A program made the translations under genes and the position numbers. 64,000 nt of DNA. Origin: Bradyrhizobium lablabi. Lineage in GTDB: Bacteria; Pseudomonadota; Alphaproteobacteria; Rhizobiales; Xanthobacteraceae. The notes beneath the pieces were generated by a model. It saw nothing but the letters and a program-made list of their open reading frames with translations, was not told the origin of the DNA and did no database searches. The stretch lies in the NCBI RefSeq assembly GCF_900141755.1, contig NZ_LT670844.1:7102501-7166500 (forward strand), written 5' to 3'. Positions 36,052 through 43,808 of the stretch are shown one piece after another (the stretch's first letter is position 1; every line of letters begins with the position of its first letter).

Positions 36052-36498
36052 ATGTCCACGCTGTTCGCGTTCCTCCATCACCTTTGCGCCTTCACGCTGG
36101 TGTCGGCGCTCGCGATCGAATTTGCGCTGATCCGCGGGGAACTGACGCTTTCCTCGGCGCGCAGGCTGCAGGTCACCGACCTCGTGCTCGGCATTGCTGC
36201 CGGCGCGCTATTGATCATCGGGCTGATGCGGGTGTTCTTTTTCGAGAAGGGCGCGGAATATTATTTCCATAGCCACGCCTTTCTCACCAAGCTCGCGCTC
36301 TTTATCGTTGTCGGACTGCTGTCGATCATCCCGACGGTGGAATTCCTGTCATGGCGCGGGGCGCTGAAGGCGGGGCAAGTGCCTTCGATTGACGCGAAGA
36401 AACGGCGACGGGTCACGGCCGTGATTCACGGCGAACTGTTTGCCGTCGTCATCATCCTGCTGTGTGCCGCGATCATGGCCCGGGGAGGATGGGTTTAG
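36052..36498 (+). CDS. DUF2214 family membrane protein
   Basis: This 148-residue protein has four hydrophobic segments and matches DUF2214: FAFLHHLCAFTLVSALAIEFALIRG, then VTDLVLGIAAGALLIIGLMRVFFFEKGAEYYFHS and a C-terminal helix AVVIILLCAAIMARGG. The conserved His and Arg in membrane segments suggest haem or ion binding, but nothing is established. GGGAG precedes the ATG. Confidence 0.88.
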   Translation: MSTLFAFLHHLCAFTLVSALAIEFALIRGELTLSSARRLQVTDLVLGIAAGALLIIGLMRVFFFEKGAEYYFHSHAFLTKLALFIVVGLLSIIPTVEFLSWRGALKAGQVPSIDAKKRRRVTAVIHGELFAVVIILLCAAIMARGGWV

Positions 36499-36550
36499 CG
36501 CGCGTCTTGCGCTATCGTCGCGGCCTGAAGAAACCGTGCCGGAGGAAGCC

Positions 36551-36868
36551 ATGCCCGCTGCGTTCTTTGTCGTTCGAGCCACCGTTTCCGATTCCACCAG
36601 GCGCAGGGCGTTCGATGCCTGGTATCAAAATGAACATCTGCCGGACGCGGCAAAATCGTTCGGCGTGAAAAAGGCGTGGCGGTTCTGGAGCCTCAGCGAC
36701 CCCGCCATTCACCAGGCGACCTACCAGTTCGCCGACGAAACCTCGCTCGACCGTGCGATGAACGGTGAGGACCTCAAACGGCTGGTCGCCGATTTCAATC
36801 GGGACTGGCCCGATGTGACGCGCACGCGCGAGATGTTCGTGCTGGCCGAAGAGTTCGGCGCGGGGTGA
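36551..36868 (+). CDS. Small dimeric alpha/beta-barrel-like hypothetical protein
   Basis: This 105-residue protein opens MPAAFFVVRATVSDSTRRRAFDAWYQNEHLPDAAKSFGV, a pattern seen in EthD/DUF4286-like ferredoxin-fold proteins with a WYxxEHLP motif. The start has a strong GGAGGA (36541-36546). It lies 52 bases after the DUF2214 gene. The function is unknown. Confidence 0.8.
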   Translation: MPAAFFVVRATVSDSTRRRAFDAWYQNEHLPDAAKSFGVKKAWRFWSLSDPAIHQATYQFADETSLDRAMNGEDLKRLVADFNRDWPDVTRTREMFVLAEEFGAG

Positions 36869-37024
36869 TTATTTTGTCGTCCCGGCGTTCTGCGGGGACG
36901 ATAGAGTTAACGCATGCGCGCGTTGCCAATATTTCCAATATTTAATGTCGCCGGTTCAGCGGCCATTCATATCGACGCGGTCAAACTCTCCTCGCATCAC
37001 TCGCCGAGATGAGGGGAAGATGTC

Positions 37025-37330
37025 ATGGAGCGCCGCCACTTTCTGAAATTCGCTGTTGGATTTGCCGCGGGCGCTGCCGCGCTAGCCGCGAGTGCCCAGG
37101 CCGCGCCGCTGGCGCCCCTGCCGCTTGCCCGAGATGAAAGGCGATCGCCGTCGAACGAAAATCTCCGTTCCGCCGTTACCACCAAGGCCGAAGTCGATCG
37201 CCTCCAGCCGCAGGAAGTACGCTGGGGCTGGCACCACCGGCACTGGCATCATCGCCACTGGGGCTGGCGTCACCGTCATTGGGGCTGGCGTCGCCGTCAC
37301 TGGCGCCGCTGGCACCGCCGTTACTGGTAA
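37025..37330 (+). CDS. Tat-exported peptide with Trp/His/Arg-rich tail
   Basis: This 101-residue protein starts MERRHFLKF, a textbook twin-arginine signal (RRxFLK), followed by a hydrophobic AVGFAAGAAALAASAQA. The mature part ends in about 35 residues made almost only of His, Trp, Arg and Gly, with HRHWGWRHRHWGWRRRHW-like repeats. Such tails can bind metals or anions; the Tat signal implies folding or cofactor loading before export. I recall similar proteins in Bradyrhizobium annotated only as Tat-signal proteins. The gene after it is another short exported peptide. Confidence 0.82.
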   Translation: MERRHFLKFAVGFAAGAAALAASAQAAPLAPLPLARDERRSPSNENLRSAVTTKAEVDRLQPQEVRWGWHHRHWHHRHWGWRHRHWGWRRRHWRRWHRRYW

Positions 37331-37419
37331 CGCGTCGTCGCGTTATCGGGCTGCCAAATTGTTGGCGTAAGTTATGAATCCGCCGCGTCGCGGCGAATGA
37401 TGGGAAGAAAGGAGAAGTC

Positions 37420-37659
37420 ATGAAACTGCTTGCTGCATCTGCGTTAGCTATTGGCCTCAGCCTTGCGGCGATGACCGCATCGCAGGCAATGCCGGTGGCG
37501 CCGCTCGATCAATCCGAACACGCCGATATCATCCAAGTCTACGGCGGCTGCGGATGGGGTGGACACCGCGGTCCCTATGGCGGATGCCGTCCGTTGTATA
37601 ATTGCCCGCCCGGCTGGCATCCCGGACCCGCCGGCCGGCGTTGCTTTAGGAATTGGTAA
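37420..37659 (+). CDS. Short exported Cys/Gly-rich peptide (GCG_CRPN-like)
   Basis: This 79-residue protein has a Sec signal (LLAASALAIGLSLAAMTASQA). The mature part of about 56 residues contains GCGWGGHRGPYGGCRP and YNCPPGWHPGPAGRRC, with four cysteines. This matches the family of small rhizobial peptides with a GCG start and CPPGWHxGP end. AGGAGA precedes the ATG. The function is unknown; two disulfides are likely. Confidence 0.85.
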   Translation: MKLLAASALAIGLSLAAMTASQAMPVAPLDQSEHADIIQVYGGCGWGGHRGPYGGCRPLYNCPPGWHPGPAGRRCFRNW

Positions 37660-37728
37660 ATTCGAAAGTAGCGGCGGGGACCGCGTCAGCGGTCCCTGCT
37701 TGAACGAAGCTTAAATTTATTTGGCAAG

Positions 37729-38736
37729 TTACTTGGCGAGAAAGCCGAGCATCAGCTCGTTGAATTTCGCGGGCGCCTCGAGAAACACAAGATGCCCGGT
37801 ATTCGGGATCACTTCGGCGCTTGCGTTTGGCATTTTCGCCGCCAGCGCCTTGGCGAGCTCGGCGTTCTGCCCCATCTTCGGCCGCAGCGCCTCCGGCGCA
37901 TTGGGCTTGCCCGGCGCATTGTGATCGTCGGCGCCCATGATGAACAGCGTTGGCTCCGTGATCAGCGGGATTTCGTGCGCCACCGGCTCGCGGTAGATCA
38001 TTTGCCCCGAGGAGACAAACGCGCGCAGCCAGCGCGGATATTCGGACGCGCCCTTGATGTTGAAGCGCGCATCGATGAACGGTGTGATCTGGTCGGGCGG
38101 CAGTTTTATCGAATAATTGGTCTCGAGCTGCTTGCGATAGCCCTCGGCGGTCAGTTTGTCTTCGCTCTCCAGAATTTTTTCCGTCGGCGTCGGCGGGACA
38201 TAAAGCCGGTAATCCTCGAGCCCGATCGGCGCCGCCAGCAGCAAATGCTGGACCCGGTCCGGATAGGCGCGCGCGATCCGCACGCCCAGCATGCCGCCGA
38301 GCGAATGCGCGACGATGTCGGCCTTTGCGATCTGTAGATGATCGAGCAGCGCGATCGTGTTCCGCGCCAGTGTGTCGAAATGCAGTTCACCCCAGGGTTT
38401 TGAAGATTTGCCGAAACCGACCTGGTCCGGCACCACCACGCGGTAGCCGGCGTCGGTGAGCGTCTTGATCACCGGCGCCCAATAGCTCGACGGAAAATTG
38501 CGGCCGTGCAACAGCACCACCGTGCGGCCGTTCGGCTGCGCCGGCGCCACGTCCATATAGGCCATCCGCAGCTGCTCCCCGTCACTAGTAAGCGGCAATA
38601 GGTTGACGGGGAAGGGATAGGCAAAACCTTCGAGGCCTATGCCGTAGGGTTCGCGTTGCGTGGTTTCAGCGGCATTGACCGCGATCAATGGCGAGGCGAG
38701 CAGGGCGGCAGACAACGCTGTAACAAAACGGTTCAT
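37729..38736 (-). CDS. Exported alpha/beta hydrolase
   Basis: This 335-residue protein has a signal peptide (VTALSAALLASPLIAVNAA). It is an alpha/beta-hydrolase of the haloperoxidase/epoxide-hydrolase-like group: HGRNFPSSYW at the oxyanion hole, nucleophile Ser145 in AHSLGGM, an acid probably in GADDHNAPG, and His in NTGHLVFLEAP. The substrate is unknown. An intergenic palindrome lies directly upstream. Confidence 0.9.
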   Translation of the reverse strand: MNRFVTALSAALLASPLIAVNAAETTQREPYGIGLEGFAYPFPVNLLPLTSDGEQLRMAYMDVAPAQPNGRTVVLLHGRNFPSSYWAPVIKTLTDAGYRVVVPDQVGFGKSSKPWGELHFDTLARNTIALLDHLQIAKADIVAHSLGGMLGVRIARAYPDRVQHLLLAAPIGLEDYRLYVPPTPTEKILESEDKLTAEGYRKQLETNYSIKLPPDQITPFIDARFNIKGASEYPRWLRAFVSSGQMIYREPVAHEIPLITEPTLFIMGADDHNAPGKPNAPEALRPKMGQNAELAKALAAKMPNASAEVIPNTGHLVFLEAPAKFNELMLGFLAK

Positions 38737-38758
38737 CAGAGCTCCGGAGACATTTTTC

Positions 38759-38882
38759 CGTCATGCCCGGGCATAGCCGTCCGAAGGACGGCGTCGCTTC
38801 CGCTTGCCTATGTCCCGGGCATCCACGTCTTCACTTGCCGGAGATAAAGACGTGGATGGCCGGGTCAAGCCCGGCCATGACG
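38759..38882. repeat. Intergenic palindromic element, CGTCATG family, copy 1
   Basis: CGTCATG (38759-38765) pairs with CATGACG (38876-38882). ATCCACGTCTT (38821-38831) pairs with AAGACGTGGAT (38847-38857), and GGCCGGG/CCCGGCC forms a further stem near the right end. The same ends occur at 54649-54708. Confidence 0.75.
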
Positions 38883-38902
38883 ACGGTTGGGACCGCGAAA
38901 AG

Positions 38903-39601
38903 CTAATCCTCGCCGTTGCCGAACAGCGCCGCGAACCGCTTTTCGCCGTTGCGGCTGAAATTGACGACGCGGCTGCCGGGCGTGGGGTCGCGCGCGGCCC
39001 ATTTCAGTTCAGTGAACCGGCTCATCAAGGCGGCGCCCAGCGTGCCGGCGAGATGATGGCGCCGCTCGCTCCAGTCGAGGCAGGCCTTGCACAGCGGCCG
39101 GCGCGGATGGGCGAGGGCGTCAGCGTCGATCTGTAGCGCGGTCGCCATGAAGCGCGCGCCCTCGGCGGTCAGCTTGATGTCGTGCTGCTGCTGCCGGACC
39201 AGCTTTTGCCGCTTCATGCTGTCGAGCATCTGGACGCCGAGATCGCCGGCGAGATGATCGTAGCAGACCCGTGCGCGGCGCAACGCCGGATCCTTCGGCC
39301 CGGTGCGCACGCGCATGTGGCCGGCCCGCGCGGCAAGACCCGCAAGGCCCTCAAGCACGCCGGCGACATCGGAATCGCTCAGGCGGTAGTAGCGGTGGCG
39401 GCCTTGCTTTTCCTGCTCGATCAGCCCGCCGGCTTCGAGTTTTGAAAGATGCGAACTGGCGGTCTGCGGCGTGATGCCGGCCTGGTGCGCAAGTTCGGTC
39501 GCGGTCAGCGCGCGGCCGGTCATCAGCGCGGTGAGCATGTTGGCGCGCGCGGGATCGCCGACCAGCGAAGCGACCATGGCGATATCGGGACCTGCTTTCA
39601 T
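38903..39601 (-). CDS. ArsR-family transcriptional regulator
   Basis: This 232-residue regulator has an N-terminal ArsR-type winged helix: MVASLVGDPARANMLTALM, TATELAHQAGITPQTASSHLSKLEAGGLIEQEKQGRHRYYRL. The C-terminal 110 residues are an extra domain with YDHLAGDLGVQMLDSM and CKACLDWSERRHHLAGTLG; the cysteines there could bind a metal, but no standard ArsR metal site is visible in the HTH part. Neighbours do not identify a target. Confidence 0.88.
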   Translation of the reverse strand: MKAGPDIAMVASLVGDPARANMLTALMTGRALTATELAHQAGITPQTASSHLSKLEAGGLIEQEKQGRHRYYRLSDSDVAGVLEGLAGLAARAGHMRVRTGPKDPALRRARVCYDHLAGDLGVQMLDSMKRQKLVRQQQHDIKLTAEGARFMATALQIDADALAHPRRPLCKACLDWSERRHHLAGTLGAALMSRFTELKWAARDPTPGSRVVNFSRNGEKRFAALFGNGED

Positions 39602-39652
39602 AGTTCGATGATAACCGAAGCATTGGCGTCGATCAAGCGGGTATTGTTGGGC

Positions 39653-39768
39653 CCGTCATTGCGAAGAGCCAACGGGTCGCGCGAACGCGCGCCCGATGAC
39701 AGGCTCCGCGACGAAGCAATCCAGCGTTTGTGCGGCTGTGGATTGCTTCGCTACGCTCGCAATGACGG
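39653..39768. repeat. Intergenic palindrome, ATTGCGA family, long form
   Basis: CCGTCATTGCGA (39653-39664) pairs exactly with TCGCAATGACGG (39757-39768), and GAAGCAATCCA (39713-39723) with TGGATTGCTTC (39739-39749). It ends 15 bases before the NIPSNAP gene, so it would lie in that gene's 5' leader. The short form is at 17708-17755. Confidence 0.8.
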
Positions 39769-39783
39769 AAAGTGGAGGTTCCA

Positions 39784-40089
39784 GTGATTACCGTCTTCAT
39801 CCGCTACCAGCTCGATCCGTTCAAGCGCGCGATGTTCGAGCAATATGCAAAACGCTGGCTCAGCATCATTCCCCGCTGTGGCGGCGACCTGATCGGCTAT
39901 TGGATGCCGCATGAGGGCACCAACAACATCGCGTTCGCTCTGATTTCCTTCGAAAGTCTCGCGGCCTATGAAAATTATCGCGCGCGGCTTCGCACCGACC
40001 AGGAGGGCATGGCCAATTTCAATTTTGCGGAAGAAAACAAATTCATCCTCGCCGAGGAACGGACGTTTTTGCGCAAGGTGGTCGCATAA
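39784..40089 (+). CDS. NIPSNAP family protein
   Basis: This 101-residue protein of the NIPSNAP family has a ferredoxin-like dimeric barrel: [27 protein letters not shown], then [29 protein letters not shown]. The start GTG at 39784 lies 5 bases after GGAGG (39774-39778); an earlier GTG at 39772 is placed before that site and is unlikely. The function is unknown. Confidence 0.87.
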   Translation: MITVFIRYQLDPFKRAMFEQYAKRWLSIIPRCGGDLIGYWMPHEGTNNIAFALISFESLAAYENYRARLRTDQEGMANFNFAEENKFILAEERTFLRKVVA

Positions 40090-40170
40090 CAGCGACCCGC
40101 GCTCTGGCGGGAAACGTGCCGCATCGCTATCCTTTGCACGCAGAGACAACGAGAACAAAAGGGAGAAACC

Positions 40171-40986
40171 ATGCCGGTAACATCAGCGGACAAGCGCGCC
40201 ACCTTTCGCAAGATGCATGAGACGGGATGCTTCGTGCTGCCCAACCCCTTCGATGTCGGCAGCGCCAAGGCGCTGCAGCATCTGGGCTTCAAGGCGATTG
40301 CGTCCTCAAGCGCGGGCTTTGCGTGGACAATCGGAAAGGCCGACAACCGCGTCACGCTGGAGGAGGTGCTGGCGCATCTCACCGCGCTCTGCGATGCGGT
40401 TGATCTGCCGGTCAACGCGGATTTCGAGGGCGGTTTTGCCAGTGAGGCGGAGAAGGTCGCCGCCAATGTCGCGCGCGCGGTCAAGACCGGCGTTGCCGGT
40501 CTGTCGATCGAGGATTCCACCGGAGATGCCGCAAAGCCGCTTTACGAGCGCGGGCATGCGATCGAGCGCATCAAGGCGGCGCGTGCCGCCATCGATGCCG
40601 ACAACAGCGGCGTCGTGCTGGTCGGCCGTTGCGAAGGTTTCCTGGTCGGGCAGGCCGACCTGACCATGGTGATCGACCGGCTCAACGCCTATGCCGACGC
40701 TGGTGCTGATTGCCTCTATGCGCCCGGCATCCGCGCCAAGGAGCAGATCGCCGAAGTCGTCAAGGCCGTGCACCCCAAACCGTTCAATCTTCTGCTTGGC
40801 TCGCCCGGCTTGAGCGTCGCAGAAGCCGCCGACCTCGGCGTCCGCCGCATCAGTGTCGGCGGCGCATTGGCGCGCGCCGCCTGGGGCGGGTTTATGCGCG
40901 CGGCGCGGGAGATCGCGGAGAAGGGGACGTTTGCCGAACTGGGCAATGGCTATCCCGGCGGCGAGTTGAACAAGATGTTCAGCTGA
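40171..40986 (+). CDS. Isocitrate lyase / PEP mutase family protein
   Basis: This 271-residue protein is a member of the superfamily that includes methylisocitrate lyase, PEP mutase and oxaloacetase. The Mg-binding DFEGGF is at residues 84-89, with SSAGFAW at 47-52 and a SIEDSTG strand. The KKCGH catalytic loop of true lyases is absent; the corresponding segment reads GDAAKPLYERGH. A C-C lyase with a different base, or a phosphonate or oxaloacetate enzyme, is possible. GGGAGAAACC precedes the ATG. Confidence 0.88.
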   Translation: MPVTSADKRATFRKMHETGCFVLPNPFDVGSAKALQHLGFKAIASSSAGFAWTIGKADNRVTLEEVLAHLTALCDAVDLPVNADFEGGFASEAEKVAANVARAVKTGVAGLSIEDSTGDAAKPLYERGHAIERIKAARAAIDADNSGVVLVGRCEGFLVGQADLTMVIDRLNAYADAGADCLYAPGIRAKEQIAEVVKAVHPKPFNLLLGSPGLSVAEAADLGVRRISVGGALARAAWGGFMRAAREIAEKGTFAELGNGYPGGELNKMFS

Positions 40987-41055
40987 GGTGCAGCAGAAGA
41001 AGCCGCAGCGGGCGGAGCGCTTGCCCGCTGCGTTGCTATTCGATTTTGCCTGCCG

Positions 41056-41487
41056 CTACTTGGCTGGCGCGTTATTGGCCGGCGGATTGGCGGGCCGGTT
41101 CATCTGCGCCGGCGCCGTTGGCGGCGACGTCTGCGGCTGAGCCGGGGCTTGGCCCGTCGTCACGCCCTGATCGGTGTTGGCGCGCGGGGTGACGTCGCGC
41201 ATGCCCGGCGGGGCTGCGGGCGGCGATGAGGGCGTGTTCTGCGCCGTCGAAGGCGTCCCTGCCTGATGGACCGACGAGTTATTCAGGCCGTAGAAAACCG
41301 CGCCAAGCGCCACCGCGATGGCAATCCCGAACAGCGCGACCCTGCCGCCGCTGGCGCGGCCCTCGGCGAGTTCGGGATCGGGCTGTAACTCATTATCGAC
41401 GCGGGCCGCGCGGCGATATTCATCATCGGCGCGATTGGCGCGATAGGGATCGCTGGCGCGATAAGGATCGTCCGGATTGTAGGCCAT
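41056..41487 (-). CDS. Single-pass membrane protein with Pro-rich tail
   Basis: This 143-residue hypothetical protein has a charged N-terminus with DPYRASDPYRANRADDEYRR repeats, one membrane segment (about residues 50-68, LFGIAIAVALGAVFYGL), and a Pro/Ala/Gln/Asn-rich outer tail. GGAGGA precedes the ATG at 41487; a longer frame from 41763 is not supported. The function is unknown. Confidence 0.8.
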   Translation of the reverse strand: MAYNPDDPYRASDPYRANRADDEYRRAARVDNELQPDPELAEGRASGGRVALFGIAIAVALGAVFYGLNNSSVHQAGTPSTAQNTPSSPPAAPPGMRDVTPRANTDQGVTTGQAPAQPQTSPPTAPAQMNRPANPPANNAPAK

Positions 41488-41626
41488 GGATGTTTCCTCC
41501 GTTAGCGTAGTGCTCAATCGCCGACGTTGGCCGAGGTTCCGGGAACCGCGTTCCATCGGGCCGTTTTTCGGTCTGTTCAGAATGGAACCCGCAACGTAAG
41601 TTCGAAAAAACTCCCCGAGGTTTGCG

Positions 41627-42268
41627 ATGTGGGCCTTGCCGCCGACCGATACCGTCCTGCAGGTGCTGTCGCTGGTGGCGCTCGCGGCGCAGGCGATGAG
41701 CGCGGCGCTTGCTGCGGGAAGGCGCCGCATGGATTGGGTCGGCGTATGCTTCCTTGGCTGCATTACCGCGCTTGGCGGGGGAACGATCAGGGATGTCCTG
41801 CTCGGGCACTATCCACTGCTGTGGGTGGAAAACCCGTTCTATCTCGCGCTGACGGCAGGTAGCGCCTTCGCGACCATCCTGATTGCCCGCGCGGTGCATC
41901 GGCTGAGCGTGGCGTTTCTCGTCCTCGACGCGATCGGGCTCGTGGTATTCACCATGGCCGGATGCGACGTCGCCTGGCAGGTCAACGCGTCATTGCCGAT
42001 CGTGATCGTGTCCGGAATGATCACCGGATGCGCCGGAGGGGTGCTGCGCGATATCCTCTGCAACGACGTGCCGTTGTTGTTTCGCTCCGAGCTTTACGCC
42101 AGCGTCTCTGTCGTCACCGGACTTTTTTACGCCACGGCCTTCGGCCTGAAATTGACTGACGACGTCTGGACGGTCCTGACTTTTGTGCTGGGCCTGTCGT
42201 TTCGCCTGCTAGCGATCCGCTATAAATGGGAAATGCCGAAATTCGTGTTTAACGAAGATCGCAAGTGA
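41627..42268 (+). CDS. TRIC / UPF0126 family membrane protein
   Basis: This 213-residue protein with about seven hydrophobic segments contains a repeated motif typical of trimeric intracellular cation channel (YicG/YadS-type) proteins. FLGCITALGGGTIRDVLLG occurs in the first half and ITGCAGGVLRDILCNDVP in the second. Bacterial members form potassium-permeable trimers or have been linked to glycine uptake. It converges on the cytochrome gene with a 3-base gap. Confidence 0.92.
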   Translation: MWALPPTDTVLQVLSLVALAAQAMSAALAAGRRRMDWVGVCFLGCITALGGGTIRDVLLGHYPLLWVENPFYLALTAGSAFATILIARAVHRLSVAFLVLDAIGLVVFTMAGCDVAWQVNASLPIVIVSGMITGCAGGVLRDILCNDVPLLFRSELYASVSVVTGLFYATAFGLKLTDDVWTVLTFVLGLSFRLLAIRYKWEMPKFVFNEDRK

Positions 42269-42271
42269 CGT

Positions 42272-43474
42272 TCACCGCCGCGCTTTCTTAACCTCCGCCG
42301 GCGTCACCAGCGGTGCGGCGTTGCCCCACGAATTCCTGACGTAGTTCGTGACATCCGCAATCTGCTGGTCCGACAAATCTTTGGCGTACGGCGGCATCGA
42401 TCCGGTATTGGGTGCGCGCGACGTCGTCACGGTCTGGGCGCCATCGAGCATGATACGGAGCGTGCTTGCGGGGTCGTTCGCCTGCAGATTGGCGTTGCCG
42501 GGCAATGGCGGATAAATCCTCGGCGCGCCCGAGCCGTCCGCTTCATGGCAGGCGATGCAGAGATGGTCGTAGATGGCCTTTCCGGCCGCCATCTCCGACT
42601 GCGGTGGCGCTGTGACCGCCGGCTCCGATGCGCCCGGTGGAAGATCCTTCAGGTAAACCGCGATGGCGCGGACATCGGCGTCGCTCATTTTCGAGGTCGA
42701 ATTGGCCACGACTTCCGCCATTAACCCGCCGGCATGGCTTTTGGTGTTGCGGCCGCTCGCAAGGTACTCGGCGATGTCATCGACGCTCCATGATTTCAAC
42801 CCGCTGCGCGCGGCATTATCGAGCCGGGGCGCAAACCAGCCGCCGATCAATCCGCCGCCAAACGCCCGGCCGCGTTTGTCGGCGCCGAAGAAGTTTTTCG
42901 GCGTGTGGCAGGCGCCGCAATGCGCGGCGCCAGTGACGAGATAGCCACCGCGATTCCATTCCGCGCTCTTTTGTTGATCCGGCTCGAAGATGCCGGGCCG
43001 GAAGAACAGAAAATTCCACAACCGCATCATCACCCGGTAATTCAGCGGCCAGCGCAGTTCCGGCGGCGGCGGGTCGTTGTGAACCGGCGCAAGCGTCGCG
43101 AGATAGGCGCGGATCGCCAGGATGTCGTCGCGGGTGAGTTTCGTGAAATTCGGATAGGGGAACGCCGGGTAATAGCGCGAGCCGTCCGGGTCCACGCCGT
43201 AGCGCAAAGCACGCGAAAAATCGGCATCGCTCCAGCCGCCGATCCCGGTCTCGTGATCCGGCGTCAGGTTCGGTGAATAAATCCCGCCGAACGGGGTGTC
43301 GATGCGCTTTCCCCCGGCGAACGGTTTGGCGGGATCGGCGGTATGGCAGCTCGCGCAATCGCCGGCTTCCGTCAGCGCCTTGCCGTGCGCGATGGTGTCC
43401 GCCGAGGGCTCGGCCTGCGCCCCGCCAGCGGCTGACGCGCTGCACAAAAGCACGGCGGCGAGAATCGCCCGCAT
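42272..43474 (-). CDS. Triheme cytochrome c
   Basis: This 400-residue exported protein has three CxxCH haem-binding motifs: CASCH (Cys40, Cys43, His44), CGACH (Cys186, Cys189, His190) and CIACH (Cys306, Cys309, His310). The signal peptide is in residues 1-20 and the start has GAGATGGA close upstream. The arrangement matches the cytochrome subunit of membrane-bound alcohol, aldehyde or gluconate dehydrogenases, which passes electrons to ubiquinone or an oxidase. No partner dehydrogenase is adjacent. A longer frame from 43717 is not favoured. Confidence 0.92.
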   Translation of the reverse strand: MRAILAAVLLCSASAAGGAQAEPSADTIAHGKALTEAGDCASCHTADPAKPFAGGKRIDTPFGGIYSPNLTPDHETGIGGWSDADFSRALRYGVDPDGSRYYPAFPYPNFTKLTRDDILAIRAYLATLAPVHNDPPPPELRWPLNYRVMMRLWNFLFFRPGIFEPDQQKSAEWNRGGYLVTGAAHCGACHTPKNFFGADKRGRAFGGGLIGGWFAPRLDNAARSGLKSWSVDDIAEYLASGRNTKSHAGGLMAEVVANSTSKMSDADVRAIAVYLKDLPPGASEPAVTAPPQSEMAAGKAIYDHLCIACHEADGSGAPRIYPPLPGNANLQANDPASTLRIMLDGAQTVTTSRAPNTGSMPPYAKDLSDQQIADVTNYVRNSWGNAAPLVTPAEVKKARR

Positions 43475-43808
43475 TCCATCTCGTCCCTGCACCGGATTGT
43501 CCCTCCCTGCCGGCACTATTGCGCTAAACCGAGCGGGGAGACCGCCACGTCGTTTCGCGCCGAGCCTGCGGAACGACACAAAGCGAAAAGTGCTACCGGC
43601 GTTTGACGCATGAAATTGCGATTCCCGGACGCGGGGCTCCATTGCCCAGATTTGTGGTGCGTCCCTCGCGAAAACCGACATAGACTGGCGAAGGCCGCGG
43701 GGATGACTAGCTAACAAGACTAGCTAAAAACAGCCGCCCGCGCCAAGGCTTTGACGTGAAGGTTTTAGACGCCAAGGCTTCAAGGGTGGCAAAGCTTGCG
43801 AGGGTGGA
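43475..43808. other. Divergent intergenic region with tandem GACTAGCTAA
   Basis: This 334-base gap separates the cytochrome gene (minus) and the oxidoreductase gene (plus). GACTAGCTAA occurs twice, at 43705-43714 and 43718-43727, with a 13-base period. CCAAGGCTT also occurs twice, at about 43752 and 43781. These are candidate regulator sites for the oxidoreductase gene. No gene is seen. Confidence 0.5.
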
